From NCBI GenBank assembly GCA_963668655.2, contig CAXXPQ010000002.1:1-64000 (forward strand): 64,000 nucleotides of DNA, written 5' to 3'. Each line of letters opens with the position of its first letter. Positions within the stretch are counted from its first letter, which is position 1. Source of the stretch: G963668655 sp963668655. GTDB taxonomy: Bacteria; Myxococcota_A; SURF-8. Below the pieces are notes generated by a model that worked only from the letters and a program-made list of their open reading frames with translations, was not told the DNA's origin and did not search any database. This document shows, one piece after another, positions 45,351 through 54,405 of this stretch. The position numbers and the translations under genes are program-made.

Positions 45351-45935
45351 CTACGTGGACAGGAAGTCATCAAGTTGACCGCCATCGTCAAGCTCTCCCC
45401 CGTCATCCCAGGTGCCCATCGAAATGTTCGACTCGACGTGCACCCTGGTGTGGGCGGGTTTCAGTTCGCGGACGGTTTGATAGAAAACGGACTGGTCGGC
45501 GACGACGCCGTCCCAGGACAAAATGCGCACCAGAAACCTCGACCAGATGGAGGTCCCCTTGTACGGCTCCAGCACTTCGACGCTGTAGCCGAGTCGGGCC
45601 AGCCCTTCGGTCATGCCAGGGATTGTGCCTCCCTTGCGTTTGATGGTGTGGGCCGCCAGCACGCGAGCGCGCAGGGACTCGTCTGATTCGCCCACGCCGC
45701 GAAAGACCTGCCGCTGGCGGGCAAGAAGGTCGAGGTACTCACCAGACGCCGTGGCGGCCAGCAATTCCGGGATGATGGCTGTGAGAGTCTCCTTTGCCTC
45801 GTCCAGTCGCTCGCCCCAGATTTCGCAGAACTGTGCGACCATCGAGGCGGCTCGGTCCTTCTTCTTGAGGAACACTGGCAGCAGCCACCAAAGGTAATCC
45901 GCAATCCGGGCGATGCTGTCGGCGGGTCTACTCAT
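45351..45935 (-). CDS. Phage tail protein I (P2 gpI-like baseplate wedge)
   Basis: 194 residues; the full-length form of the truncated gene at 23028-23480. The motifs DYLWWLLPVFLKKKDRA, LARQRQVFRGVGESDESLRARV and GGTIPGMTEGLARLGYSVEV are shared. The position between the baseplate J protein (8-bp overlap) and the fibre is that of gpI in P2-like phages, which forms the tip of the baseplate wedge and receives fibres. Confidence 0.82.
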   Translation of the reverse strand: MSRPADSIARIADYLWWLLPVFLKKKDRAASMVAQFCEIWGERLDEAKETLTAIIPELLAATASGEYLDLLARQRQVFRGVGESDESLRARVLAAHTIKRKGGTIPGMTEGLARLGYSVEVLEPYKGTSIWSRFLVRILSWDGVVADQSVFYQTVRELKPAHTRVHVESNISMGTWDDGGELDDGGQLDDFLST

Positions 45936-47064
45936 GGCTGGCTGCCTCCATCGTCACGGATACCGTTCCCAATTCGGGAAACTGGTTCGGCTGGATGGCG
46001 ATGTCCGAGGCCGGACTGTGGACGACGACCGAGTAGACGCCGGGGATGGCCATGACGATCCCGACGATCTGGGCGACAACCACGTCCTTGCCCACGCCGA
46101 GGGGGATGATGGAAAGCGCCGCATCCTCGATGTCGCCGAAGAAAACGGAGAGCCTGCGCCGTACCTCGGTCTCCACGGCCACGGTATCGTACCCGGACCT
46201 GGGGATAACCGAGAGGATCAGGTCTACCGGCACGATCTCGGGGCTTCGCACCAGGGCGTCCGCCGTGATGGGGCGGTTCTGATCGACGACTTCCTGGACG
46301 GAAGCCAGCAACGCCGGGTCCGGTGGCCCGGCCTCGCCCATGATGTAGATATCGACCGTTCCTTCGCCATGCGGCAGGGTGTCGTCCACGAAGGCGGACT
46401 TCACGCCGGGGACGGACAACGCCCAGGACACATAAGCCGCCGCCGTGCCACCCTGGGACAACTCCTCCCAGGCCAGAAAACAGCGCTGGCGTAAGTCCGC
46501 GTCCTTCTCCTCGTCCACGCCGACAACCGTGATCCAGTCGGTGGGGTTGGTGACAGCGTCGATCCCGGAGATGTAGGTCTTCATCTTGGAAATGGAGGAC
46601 GGGCCGACATTGAAACTGGAACCGGCGCTTTCCGCTATCACCGGCACCTGGACGGAAATCTGACCACTTCCCAGGATCGCGTCTTCGGTCGTGAAGAACC
46701 GGTATTCCTTCCCTGCCTGGTCCTTGGGCGTCGTGACGATGGAGCCCTGGGGAATCGGGATGTTCGTATTCCGTGCCACCTTCCGCGAGAAGACCACCAC
46801 ACCTTGCGTCTTGATCGCGGGTTTCCGGGTCAGTCCATACTCCCTGGCCTTACGGTCGAGCCAGAAGCCGGTGGCGGTGTCGAGAAAGCCTTGCTTCAGC
46901 ATCTCCGCGCCAAAGGCGTAGAGTTCGGCGACGACCTCGGCGTAGACTTCGGACAGCGTCCGCACGACCGAACCGACGTTGAAGTTGGTGAGTCCCGTCC
47001 GCTGGCCGATGGCGGTCAGCATGGACGAGACGATTTCCGAGTAGGTCTTGATCTGCAAGCTCAT
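45928..47064 (-). CDS. Baseplate J-like wedge protein
   Basis: 378 residues, matching the usual length of P2 gpJ/T4 gp6-like proteins. Conserved features are YSEIVSSMLTAI at the start, the segment FLDTATGFWLDRKAREYGL, and the repeated GSIV and VNPTDW-type loops. gpJ proteins form the main fork of the contractile-tail baseplate. Its start overlaps the stop of the gp25-like gene by ATGA. Confidence 0.92.
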   Translation of the reverse strand: MSLQIKTYSEIVSSMLTAIGQRTGLTNFNVGSVVRTLSEVYAEVVAELYAFGAEMLKQGFLDTATGFWLDRKAREYGLTRKPAIKTQGVVVFSRKVARNTNIPIPQGSIVTTPKDQAGKEYRFFTTEDAILGSGQISVQVPVIAESAGSSFNVGPSSISKMKTYISGIDAVTNPTDWITVVGVDEEKDADLRQRCFLAWEELSQGGTAAAYVSWALSVPGVKSAFVDDTLPHGEGTVDIYIMGEAGPPDPALLASVQEVVDQNRPITADALVRSPEIVPVDLILSVIPRSGYDTVAVETEVRRRLSVFFGDIEDAALSIIPLGVGKDVVVAQIVGIVMAIPGVYSVVVHSPASDIAIQPNQFPELGTVSVTMEAASHE

Positions 47065-47498
47065 GGGATGGCCTCCCCGGTCCAGTTCATGCGCCAGACC
47101 GTGTTGATCCTGTTCGTCCAGCCTTCGCCCAGCGGCGTGAAGGAGACGGAGAAAGCCGGTTGGCGCGGATCGCTGCCGGAGACGAGCGTCACATCGATGG
47201 AATCCGGTTCGATGCGTGGGGCGACCGAGGGGTCATAGGTCAGCGCATCGGCGATGGCCCGGCGCACCAAGTCGCCGTGGTCTGCCCGATCCTCCTCGCC
47301 GAAAAGCCGTGGCAAGCCCGCGCCGTACTCTGGATGACCGAATAAATCGCCCGGCAGCGTGTCGAGCAGATGCTGCACGTCCTGAAGAAGCGTCGCCCTT
47401 CCGTCCTGGATCAGAGCCAGATCTCCGGTGGTAGAGACCACAAGGTCGCCCGTGTCGTCGAGCAGGACATCGATGCCGAGGTTTTCATTAAGTGGCAT
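47061..47498 (-). CDS. Baseplate wedge protein, gp25/W-like
   Basis: 145 residues from ATG 47498. LGIDVLLDDTGDLVVSTTGD followed by LLQDVQHLLDTLPGDLFGHP and a C-terminal beta strand with PRIEPDSIDV is the gp25-like fold that nucleates sheath assembly on the baseplate. It starts three bases after the stop of the upstream gene. Confidence 0.88.
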   Translation of the reverse strand: MPLNENLGIDVLLDDTGDLVVSTTGDLALIQDGRATLLQDVQHLLDTLPGDLFGHPEYGAGLPRLFGEEDRADHGDLVRRAIADALTYDPSVAPRIEPDSIDVTLVSGSDPRQPAFSVSFTPLGEGWTNRINTVWRMNWTGEAIP

Positions 47499-47500
47499 GG

Positions 47501-48430
47501 TTACCCTCCCAGCAGTTCGACGACGGGTCCGAAGTCCGCCGTCCCGGCCAAGAGACACACTCCAGCCACATAGGATTCGAGATTCCACGGCGGAACGTCC
47601 TCCGCCGCGCCCACGTTCGCGATCAGGCTGGGCAGGCTTCCTCCGTCCGCGTGCAGCACGTAGAGGCCCGCCGACTCGATCAGGGCGGTGATGGCGTCCA
47701 CCAGGGACTGGATTTCGTCGGATATGGCGGCGAGGACGGCGGCCTTCTCGGCGATCACCTGGGCGAGCTTTTCCAGGAGCCCGGCGTAGCCGTCGCCTAC
47801 TTTCAGCATCCCCATCGCCTGCATCAGGATTTCGCCGAGGCGCTGGAAGGGTGGAATCACCTCTCCCAGGCGCACCGTTCGCCAGTCCGGCGGTGTGCTC
47901 ATGCCTGCCTCGATCAACGACGGCAGGTCAGCGGAGTAGAATTCTCCATCCAAAACCAAGTCTGGCCGCCCAAAGAGCAGGCCCAGAAGCGCCAGCAGGC
48001 GTTGCAAGCTCGGCAAGTCGTTCGCACCGACGAGAAACAGCATGGCGGAAACGTTGGCGTTGCCCGCAAACTGCGGTCGGTGCGCGTCGCCCAGATCGTC
48101 GAAGGAGGCGCGCCAGCGGGAGAGGAAACCTTCCAGGCCGTCCGGCTGGCCGTGGGTGAAAAAGGGTCCCTTGTCCAGGTAGAAGGAGATGCCGGTGTTG
48201 AGCAGGTTGAAGATCTGGTCGATGATCTCCTGGATCAACGCACAGATCGCCGCCATCGCCGCCTGCATGGCGTCCGCCATAAACTGCGCCAGCTGCGCCA
48301 AGGTCTCCAAGAGCCCGGCCAGCGCATCGAGCAGACCGGTCAGGGTGCTGGCGGCCTGGCCCACGGCGTCCAAGGCCTGCGGCACGCCGGGAATCATGTT
48401 CAGCGTGAAGGGTTGCCAGCTACCGCTCAT
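47501..48430 (-). CDS. Phage structural protein of unknown function, helical
   Basis: 309 residues with a long hydrophobic-rich helical N-terminus (ALDAVGQAASTLTGLLDALAG and onwards) and a helical C-terminus. I do not recognise the family. It sits between the spike group and the gp25-like gene, where some contractile phages place tail-associated or baseplate accessory proteins. It overlaps the upstream small gene by 11 bases. Confidence 0.75.
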   Translation of the reverse strand: MSGSWQPFTLNMIPGVPQALDAVGQAASTLTGLLDALAGLLETLAQLAQFMADAMQAAMAAICALIQEIIDQIFNLLNTGISFYLDKGPFFTHGQPDGLEGFLSRWRASFDDLGDAHRPQFAGNANVSAMLFLVGANDLPSLQRLLALLGLLFGRPDLVLDGEFYSADLPSLIEAGMSTPPDWRTVRLGEVIPPFQRLGEILMQAMGMLKVGDGYAGLLEKLAQVIAEKAAVLAAISDEIQSLVDAITALIESAGLYVLHADGGSLPSLIANVGAAEDVPPWNLESYVAGVCLLAGTADFGPVVELLGG

Positions 48431-48602
48431 CGTTTGGCCCCTCCACCGGTTTCGGTTGCGCGACCACCGCCGTTTCGGCCATGCGCTTGACCGCCTCGCC
48501 CTGGGCTTGCACCAGCAACGGCAGCACCTCGCGCAGGCGCGCGTTCAGCTCCTTCAGCTTCTCGGCCAGGCCGAGGGTTGTCGGTTGTTTCCACTGGGCC
48601 AT
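48420..48602 (-). CDS. Small helical phage protein
   Basis: 60 residues from ATG 48602, which overlaps the previous stop as TGATG. It is a single coiled-coil-like helix (LAEKLKELNARLREVLPLLV) with a charged tail. Function unknown; its position between spike and baseplate genes suggests a structural or assembly role. Confidence 0.65.
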   Translation of the reverse strand: MAQWKQPTTLGLAEKLKELNARLREVLPLLVQAQGEAVKRMAETAVVAQPKPVEGPNDER

Positions 48603-48838
48603 CACGTCACCAAGTTTGGTTCGCCGTCCACCTCGGCGTTGGTCGAAATGTGGACGCAAATTGGACTCAAGACCTCAGCGATGGCCGTGCCGATGTTGCG
48701 GTAGCCGTCGCGCAGTTTCTGCTTCGAGGCTTCATCGGGTAGGGTTGAAATCAGATCCGCATTCAGCTCTTCGAGCTTGGCCGCCACCGCGTCCACCATC
48801 GCCTGTCTCGTTGCATTCTGTCCGTCCGTCAGCGCCAT
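48602..48838 (-). CDS. Small phage protein
   Basis: 78 residues from ATG 48838, two bases after the stop of the spike gene. Helical, with MVDAVAAKLEELNADLISTL and LRDGYRNIGTAIAEVLSPIC. No family recognised. Confidence 0.7.
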   Translation of the reverse strand: MALTDGQNATRQAMVDAVAAKLEELNADLISTLPDEASKQKLRDGYRNIGTAIAEVLSPICVHISTNAEVDGEPNLVT

Positions 48839-48840
48839 GT

Positions 48841-50025
48841 TCACACCTGCGAAATAAAGACCTTCGTACTCAAAAGCGTCGCCATCGCGGCGTCCGCAGC
48901 AGCCAAAACCGCTGCCACCGCCGGATTGGGGGCGATGGGTGCGCCGAGGTTGCCCATGCCCAATGGCACGGTTTTGAGCACGGTCAGGATCGTGTTGAGG
49001 ATGATTTGCAGCGGCATGCCGCAAGCCGCCGGTTGTCCGATGGCCGAGATGCCGCCCAGTTGCACAGGCCCCGAGGTTGCCCCGCCGAGGTTGATCATGG
49101 TGGGAGGGGTCAAGGCGTTGGCTCCGATATCGATCTGCCCGCCCATGCAGTCGAGGGCGATTCCTCCCAAGTTGACGACCACCTTGTAGGCGGCAAACTG
49201 CGGCGCGGTAGGCCCTGGCGTCACCGCCGGAGCGATGCCGGGCGTGGCGGCGACCAGCAGTTCGTAGGAGCCACCCACCACCTCGCGTTTGTTGAAGGTA
49301 GTGGCTATCGAGGCTCCTCCCGCCACATTCTGTGAAAGGGTGCCTGCCACCGACTGGTCGAGCGAGCCGCCCACCTTCTGCGTCAGGTCGCCTCGGGTCT
49401 TTTCGGTCAGCGAGGCGCACTCGATGGAGGCCGCCCGTTGGGCCTTGACCGTCCAGGTGTCGCAGACGACGGATTCCGCCCCGTCGACCTGAACCGGATG
49501 ATCGCCGCGCACGCGCTCGACCTGGTCGCCGACGGTGTGCTCCTGGCGCTTGTCGGTGGTGATCAGCTTCAAGGAGGCGCAGGAAACCACGATCTCATTC
49601 ACGCCGGGTTTCAACTCGATCTTCTGGCCCTGCTTGCCCCTGATGGCGAAGGTTCCCGAAGTGAAACCGGGCGGCGCGGCGTTGCCGTAGAAAATCGGGG
49701 CTTCGACGTAAGGCTTGGTCACATCGCCGTCGTGAAAGGACACGGTGACCTCGGCTCCCACTTCCGGCAGGGCGAAGACGCCGTAGCCGTTCTGGGCGAA
49801 GAGCGAGGCGCAGGGGACGTTCGGCAGGGACAGTCCCTGCTCGCCGGATTCCTCGTCGGCTCCCACTACGACATCCACTCGGTAGTAGCTGTCGGGGTCG
49901 GAGTCGTCGTCATGCACGGCCACGACCTTGCCAAGCAAACTCGGTCGGAAAAAGGCGCGCAGGTCCGGATGCAGGCCTTCGACCAGTTTCTTCAGTTCCA
50001 TCGCCAGGTTGCCACGCTCAGCCAT
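48841..50025 (-). CDS. Baseplate spike protein, gpV/VgrG-like
   Basis: 394 residues. The N-terminal OB-fold region carries LLGKVVAVHDDDSDPDSYYR, then PNVPCASLFAQNGYGVFALPEVGAEVTVSFHDGD, the signature of phage baseplate assembly V proteins and VgrG centres. Beyond about residue 130 a beta-helix-like stretch with QDQVERV-type repeats ends in Gly and Ala-rich segments. It forms the membrane-piercing tip below the hub. Confidence 0.9.
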   Translation of the reverse strand: MAERGNLAMELKKLVEGLHPDLRAFFRPSLLGKVVAVHDDDSDPDSYYRVDVVVGADEESGEQGLSLPNVPCASLFAQNGYGVFALPEVGAEVTVSFHDGDVTKPYVEAPIFYGNAAPPGFTSGTFAIRGKQGQKIELKPGVNEIVVSCASLKLITTDKRQEHTVGDQVERVRGDHPVQVDGAESVVCDTWTVKAQRAASIECASLTEKTRGDLTQKVGGSLDQSVAGTLSQNVAGGASIATTFNKREVVGGSYELLVAATPGIAPAVTPGPTAPQFAAYKVVVNLGGIALDCMGGQIDIGANALTPPTMINLGGATSGPVQLGGISAIGQPAACGMPLQIILNTILTVLKTVPLGMGNLGAPIAPNPAVAAVLAAADAAMATLLSTKVFISQV

Positions 50026-50794
50026 CGCTCACCTCCGACAGCCAGAGTTGCGAGCGCGCGCCTGCGCCGCCGATCCCGACCATGTGGCGGACCTGCTCGA
50101 CGAAATAGCGGGATTCCACGCCATCACGATCCACGACGGCCACCACCTGGCTGTGCCAGACGGGCGTTCCCATGACGGTCAACAGGAATCGGCCACCGGG
50201 CAGCGCCTTCCACGCGATCACGTCCTGGCCGTGGGTGAAGGTGAAAATGGGCTCCTGAGCGGTGTCCTGCGGCCGCCAGTGGAAACCGCCTCGCGGATCG
50301 CAATAGAAGTTGTGCTTCAGGTCCAAGCGCCGGTTGAGAAAGGAAATCGCCTCGACCAGGGTGTTGTCGTGTAGGGGCAGCTTGTCGATGAGCGCCGAGC
50401 AAGACTCTACATCTTGTGTCTCGAATCCACAGTCGCCCACCAGATGCTGTATGATGGCGGTCGCATCCTCGTCCTGGTAAGTCCGGGTGATGCGCGTATC
50501 CGCCAGCGCCCGGCCCCGGCACAGACCCCATACTTGCAGGGTTTCGCGCAGGTGTCCGCGCAGGACGGTTCCATCGAAGAGAGGCGCAAGCTCCTGGCCG
50601 CGCCAGCCCCATTTGAGGACAAGCGCATCCCCATCCTTGGCCCCATCCTGCCACTCGAAACGCACGTTGGAGAGGTCGAGGTAGGCTGTGGCGACCGGTT
50701 GGTTGCAGGCGGCGGCGACCTCCATCGTGCGGACGGAGCCGAGCCGGGTCTGCTCGCCAAGGGTGACTTCTATTTCGGGAGCATTCCAACTCAT
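50018..50794 (-). CDS. Baseplate hub protein, late control D-like
   Basis: 258 residues. FDGTVLRGHLRETLQVWGL and RTYQDEDATAIIQHLVGDCG are typical of phage late control D and gp27-like hub proteins, which join the tube to the spike. It overlaps the neighbouring genes by 4 and 8 bases, the tight packing of a late operon. Confidence 0.85.
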   Translation of the reverse strand: MSWNAPEIEVTLGEQTRLGSVRTMEVAAACNQPVATAYLDLSNVRFEWQDGAKDGDALVLKWGWRGQELAPLFDGTVLRGHLRETLQVWGLCRGRALADTRITRTYQDEDATAIIQHLVGDCGFETQDVESCSALIDKLPLHDNTLVEAISFLNRRLDLKHNFYCDPRGGFHWRPQDTAQEPIFTFTHGQDVIAWKALPGGRFLLTVMGTPVWHSQVVAVVDRDGVESRYFVEQVRHMVGIGGAGARSQLWLSEVSDG

Positions 50795-51477
50795 GGCTCG
50801 CCTCCCATCGCATCGGCCTTGCCCTGGCGGAAGGCGGCGGCCAGTGGATCTTCCGATCCCACCGCATCCTCGTGCGCGCCGTTGGCGGCCTCGTCGGCTT
50901 TCACCGCCTGCTGGGCCTGCTGCGTCGCCTGGCTCTTCTGCACCGCCTCGCGCCCTCGTTTCTCCACCTGCGCCGACACCGGTTCGAACTCGGAAAAACC
51001 GATGCTGACCTCCAGGTCCGTCGAGCCGGGCTGGTCGGAGACATCGAGCCCCTTGAAGAGCACGGTGCGGATGCCGCAGGCATCGGTGAGGCGCGACTGG
51101 ATGGAGAAGATGGTCGGCACGGCGTAGCTGGCCTTCACGGTCTGGCCGTCGCCCACCGGATCGGAGCGGTCGCGGAAGGCGGCCTGCAATTCGCGGTACT
51201 GATCGATGGCGGAGCGTGTGACGGTACCCGCCCGATCCTCTTCATCGACCAGCGTCAGGTTGATGGTGATTTCGGTATCCTCATAGCCTACCGCCTGCTT
51301 GATCTTACCGGAGCGTCCAGGGATGTCCGCCTCGTCCACCTTGACCGACTGGCGGATCGACATCTGGCGGTGCGGTACCGGGAAACGGAAGAGCACGTTG
51401 GTGATATCGGGCGTGCCATCCGGCTTGACTGCGCCGAGAGTGACCACCTGGAATTCCTCGTTGCGAATCTCAGGCAT
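50791..51477 (-). CDS. Phage tail assembly / baseplate protein of unknown subfamily
   Basis: 228 residues. The N-terminal half has beta-rich motifs (VKVDEADIPGRSGKIKQAVG, DTEITINLTLVDE) like tail-initiation proteins found between tape measure and hub. The C-terminal tail is Ala and Gln-rich and disordered. No exact family assigned. ATGA overlap with the hub gene. Confidence 0.7.
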   Translation of the reverse strand: MPEIRNEEFQVVTLGAVKPDGTPDITNVLFRFPVPHRQMSIRQSVKVDEADIPGRSGKIKQAVGYEDTEITINLTLVDEEDRAGTVTRSAIDQYRELQAAFRDRSDPVGDGQTVKASYAVPTIFSIQSRLTDACGIRTVLFKGLDVSDQPGSTDLEVSIGFSEFEPVSAQVEKRGREAVQKSQATQQAQQAVKADEAANGAHEDAVGSEDPLAAAFRQGKADAMGGEP

Positions 51478-53872
51478 GGCTCACCCCCAGTCGCAACGAG
51501 GCACGCGTGAAGATCTCCGTCAGCCGCTCCTCCAGGTCGTCCAGGGCGTCGATCCCCGACACCGTGACGCTGATCGCACCTTTCTGAAACACGACGGAGG
51601 GGACCGTGAACCCCGCATCCGAACTGTTAAGTTTCGCTGAATAGTTGCCCGACTGCGGCTCATAGCTGATGGGGGCGAAACTCGGCGGCTCCAGCCGGAT
51701 CGTACTAAGGGAGCGGGAAACAGCCTGTACGGGCGCATCGGCTTCCTGCTCGATGCCGCTGGCGAAGGTGGGCAACAGCGAGCGGCCCGATTTTGTAAGC
51801 GCCGACAACGGACCTTCCTCGGCGTCGGAGAACGGCAGCAGACTGCGCAGACCCTCCAGCAGCTTGGTGAAGCCCTCTTTCAGCGTTCCCCAGGCCGCCT
51901 GGATGCCGTCCCAGAAGGCCTCAACCAGGCCGATCCCGGCGTTCAGGAAGATATCCGCAAGTCCGGTAAACCAGCCAATCCAGGCTCCAAAGATGCCCTT
52001 CATGTTTTCCCAGACGTTCGTGAAGGTGCTCTGGATCGTCTCCCAGGCCCCCGACCAGTCGCCGGTCAGCAGTTGCAAGCTTGCTTTGAAGACGCCGGAG
52101 ATCAGGTTCCAGACCAGGGCGATGGAGTTGTAAACCATCGTCCAGGCCGTGGTGACCGCCAGCTTGATCGTCTCCCAGGTCGCGGTCGTCAGCGTCGTGA
52201 GAATGCCCCAGCTCGTGACAAACAATCCTTTGAGCACGGCGATCTGCGGGAAAAGCAACTGCGTCACCGCCGCCCAGGCTCCGCCGATGACGGTTTGAAT
52301 CATCGGCCAGACTTCCGCCGTGTAGCCGGAAACCGTGTCCCAGGCCTTGGTGATGACGCCCGCCAGGAAACCCACGCCATAGGCGATGGGCGTGGCGACG
52401 GCGTAGAAGGCATCCTTGAGCCAGGCCCAGGTTTCCGAGAGGATTCCCGTGCTCTCGCCCATCTCCTCAGTTCCGCTCGTGAAGTACATGACCAGGCCGG
52501 TGATCCCAGCCACGAGCGCTCCTACGGCCAAGAGCACGCCGCCGGTCGAGACGTTGACCATCGCCATCGCCAGCACCACTTGGCCCGCCATGACCAACGC
52601 TGCACCTCCGATCAGCAGCACGCCCGCCGTCACCGCCGCCAGCACGACCACGGTCTTCGTCAGGAAGGGATGGGCCTCGGCGAAGGTGGAGATCTTGCCC
52701 GTCAGCCAGGCGAAGGCGTCCGCCAGACCGGCCACAATGGGTAACAGCGCGTTGCCGATGGTCTCCGTCAGCACCGCCGCGTTGGCCTTGGCCCGGTCGA
52801 AGGCCGCCGCCGCCGACTCGTTCACCTTGCGGAAGGCCTCGTCGGTGGCCCCGGAGCTGGTCCCCATCTGCTCCAGGATCGAAGCGAAGGAGCCCGCCTG
52901 GTTGCCGGTCAAGGCCAGCACGCCGGAAAAAGCCTCCACCGAGCCGAAGAGCTTCGACATGGCCTCCTGGTTGCCGGAGGTCTTTTCGGTGACGTGGGCC
53001 AGCCACCCGGCCAGGCCCATGCTCTTGACCGCCGCGCCGGAAAACTCGATGCCCAGGCTTTCGGCGATCTTCACCGCCTCGCCCGTGGGCTTCATGACGG
53101 CGGAAAGCATACCGCGCAGACTGGTCACCGCTTCCGAGGTGGTCAGACCGCCCAGGGTGAGCGCCGAGGTGGCGGAAAGGAGCTGATCCAGGCCCACGCC
53201 TGCCGCCGAAGCCAGCGGAGTGACTTTGCCCAACGAACCGGATAGTTCCCCAATCGTCGTCTTGCCCGCCTTCATGGCGACAAACATCTGGTCGGATACG
53301 CCGGTGACCTGGTCGGCGGCCATGCCGTAGGAGTTCATGATGGAGGTCAGGCCGTCGATGGCCGTCCCGGTATCGGTGATGCCGCCGCGCGCCAGCTTCA
53401 TGGCCCCGCCCAGCATGACCGTGGCGTCCGCCGCGTCGCCGTAGCCCGCCGAGATGGTGGTGTACAAAGCTTTGGCCGTGTCCACCGGCATCTGGCCGTA
53501 CTCTTTCGACAGCTCGCGCACCTGGCTCGTCAGGGCGTTCATGTCGGTGGTCGAGGTGTCCACCAGCGTCGAGACCTCGGCCATCGCCGTGTTGAAGCCC
53601 ATCGCGGAATGCACCGCCAGCCCCAGGCCCCCCGCAATCAAGCCACCGGCGATCATCGCCTTGGTGCCGACGCCGGTCATGACGCCGGAAGCCTTGTGGA
53701 CCGCCTCCATGTTGATGTCGATGGGCTCGCCGAAGCGGCGGTTCACGCTGTCGGCGACGGATTCGGCCACACCGCGAAAGCGCAGCAGCGAGGCCTCCGC
53801 CTTCACCAAGGGCGCGGACAGCGAGTTGAACCCGCTGACCAGAATGCCGATGCTGTTGGCGAAACCCGTCAT
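51470..53872 (-). CDS. Tail tape measure protein, TP901-type
   Basis: 800 residues. The N-terminal part is TP901-core-like (AVHSAMGFNTAMAEVSTLVD, LSKEYGQMPVDTAKALYTTI, ITDTGTAIDGLTSIMNSYG). Two or three hydrophobic segments lie near residues 400-460, and a Trp-rich C-terminal region follows. It sets tail length; 800 residues predicts a tail of about 120 nm by the usual 0.15 nm per residue rule. ATG 53872 follows directly after the stop of the GT frame. Confidence 0.93.
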   Translation of the reverse strand: MTGFANSIGILVSGFNSLSAPLVKAEASLLRFRGVAESVADSVNRRFGEPIDINMEAVHKASGVMTGVGTKAMIAGGLIAGGLGLAVHSAMGFNTAMAEVSTLVDTSTTDMNALTSQVRELSKEYGQMPVDTAKALYTTISAGYGDAADATVMLGGAMKLARGGITDTGTAIDGLTSIMNSYGMAADQVTGVSDQMFVAMKAGKTTIGELSGSLGKVTPLASAAGVGLDQLLSATSALTLGGLTTSEAVTSLRGMLSAVMKPTGEAVKIAESLGIEFSGAAVKSMGLAGWLAHVTEKTSGNQEAMSKLFGSVEAFSGVLALTGNQAGSFASILEQMGTSSGATDEAFRKVNESAAAAFDRAKANAAVLTETIGNALLPIVAGLADAFAWLTGKISTFAEAHPFLTKTVVVLAAVTAGVLLIGGAALVMAGQVVLAMAMVNVSTGGVLLAVGALVAGITGLVMYFTSGTEEMGESTGILSETWAWLKDAFYAVATPIAYGVGFLAGVITKAWDTVSGYTAEVWPMIQTVIGGAWAAVTQLLFPQIAVLKGLFVTSWGILTTLTTATWETIKLAVTTAWTMVYNSIALVWNLISGVFKASLQLLTGDWSGAWETIQSTFTNVWENMKGIFGAWIGWFTGLADIFLNAGIGLVEAFWDGIQAAWGTLKEGFTKLLEGLRSLLPFSDAEEGPLSALTKSGRSLLPTFASGIEQEADAPVQAVSRSLSTIRLEPPSFAPISYEPQSGNYSAKLNSSDAGFTVPSVVFQKGAISVTVSGIDALDDLEERLTEIFTRASLRLGVSHA

Positions 53873-54405
53873 CTAGCGCCTGCGTCCTTTCCGTTTGGCC
53901 TTCTGGACGGCCTGGGCCTCCTGTTCGGAAAGCCACAAAGCCGCACCGGCGACCTCCGCAAACTCGTCCGCGCAGAGGCCGTCCACTTGCTCGAAGCTGT
54001 AGCCGCCGAAGGTGGCGCAGATGCGCGCCCGAAGCTGCTTGTAACCGTCCTGCCGAAGCGCCGCCGCCTCGGCCTCTACCAGTTTTTTATCGAGGCTCCC
54101 TGGGCGAAACCCATGCCTTTCTGGATCTGCTGGGCCAGCGTCACCACCAGGCCGGGCTCCCACTCGTTCTGCATGGCGTCGTAGTCGGGCTTGGGATGCA
54201 CGAGAAACTTCTGCACGAGCAGTTCGTTGGCGTCGGCCTCGCTTTTCACCTGGCCGATCAGCTTCTTGTACTCGGCCCAGGGAGCCTTGCGGGCCAGGAA
54301 GATTTCGTCCTCGCGGCCGGGCACGACGATCTGGAAAAGGCGCAGGTTGGGGTTGTCGGCGCGCAGGTTGTCGACGATGGTCTGGATGGCGGTTTCGTTG
54401 CTCAT
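53873..54405 (-). CDS. Tail assembly chaperone, GT-like frameshift product
   Basis: Ribosomes that slip back one base at A AAA AAC leave the G frame after residue 108 and read 69 more codons (LVEAEAAALRQDGYKQLRAR ... AKRKGRRR) to the stop at 53873-53875. The result is about 177 residues. The downstream frame has no good start of its own, supporting expression as a fusion. The stop abuts the tape measure start. Confidence 0.8.
54076..54405 (-). CDS. Tail assembly chaperone, G-like
   Basis: 109 residues from ATG 54405, whose start overlaps the stop of the peptidase gene. Its content (NPNLRLFQIVVPGREDEIFL ... YKKLIGQVKSEADANELLVQ) and its place before the tape measure match the G protein of lambda-type gene pairs, which coats the tape measure during tail building. 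A slippery site at 54082-54088 just before its stop allows a longer product. Confidence 0.85.
   Translation of the reverse strand: MSNETAIQTIVDNLRADNPNLRLFQIVVPGREDEIFLARKAPWAEYKKLIGQVKSEADANELLVQKFLVHPKPDYDAMQNEWEPGLVVTLAQQIQKGMGFAQGASIKNW
54082..54088 (-). other. Programmed -1 frameshift heptamer of the tail chaperone pair
   Basis: A AAA AAC is exactly in phase with the G frame (codons ATA AAA AAC), two codons before its TAG. This is a canonical X XXY YYZ site. The downstream frame is open from this point. Confidence 0.88.
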
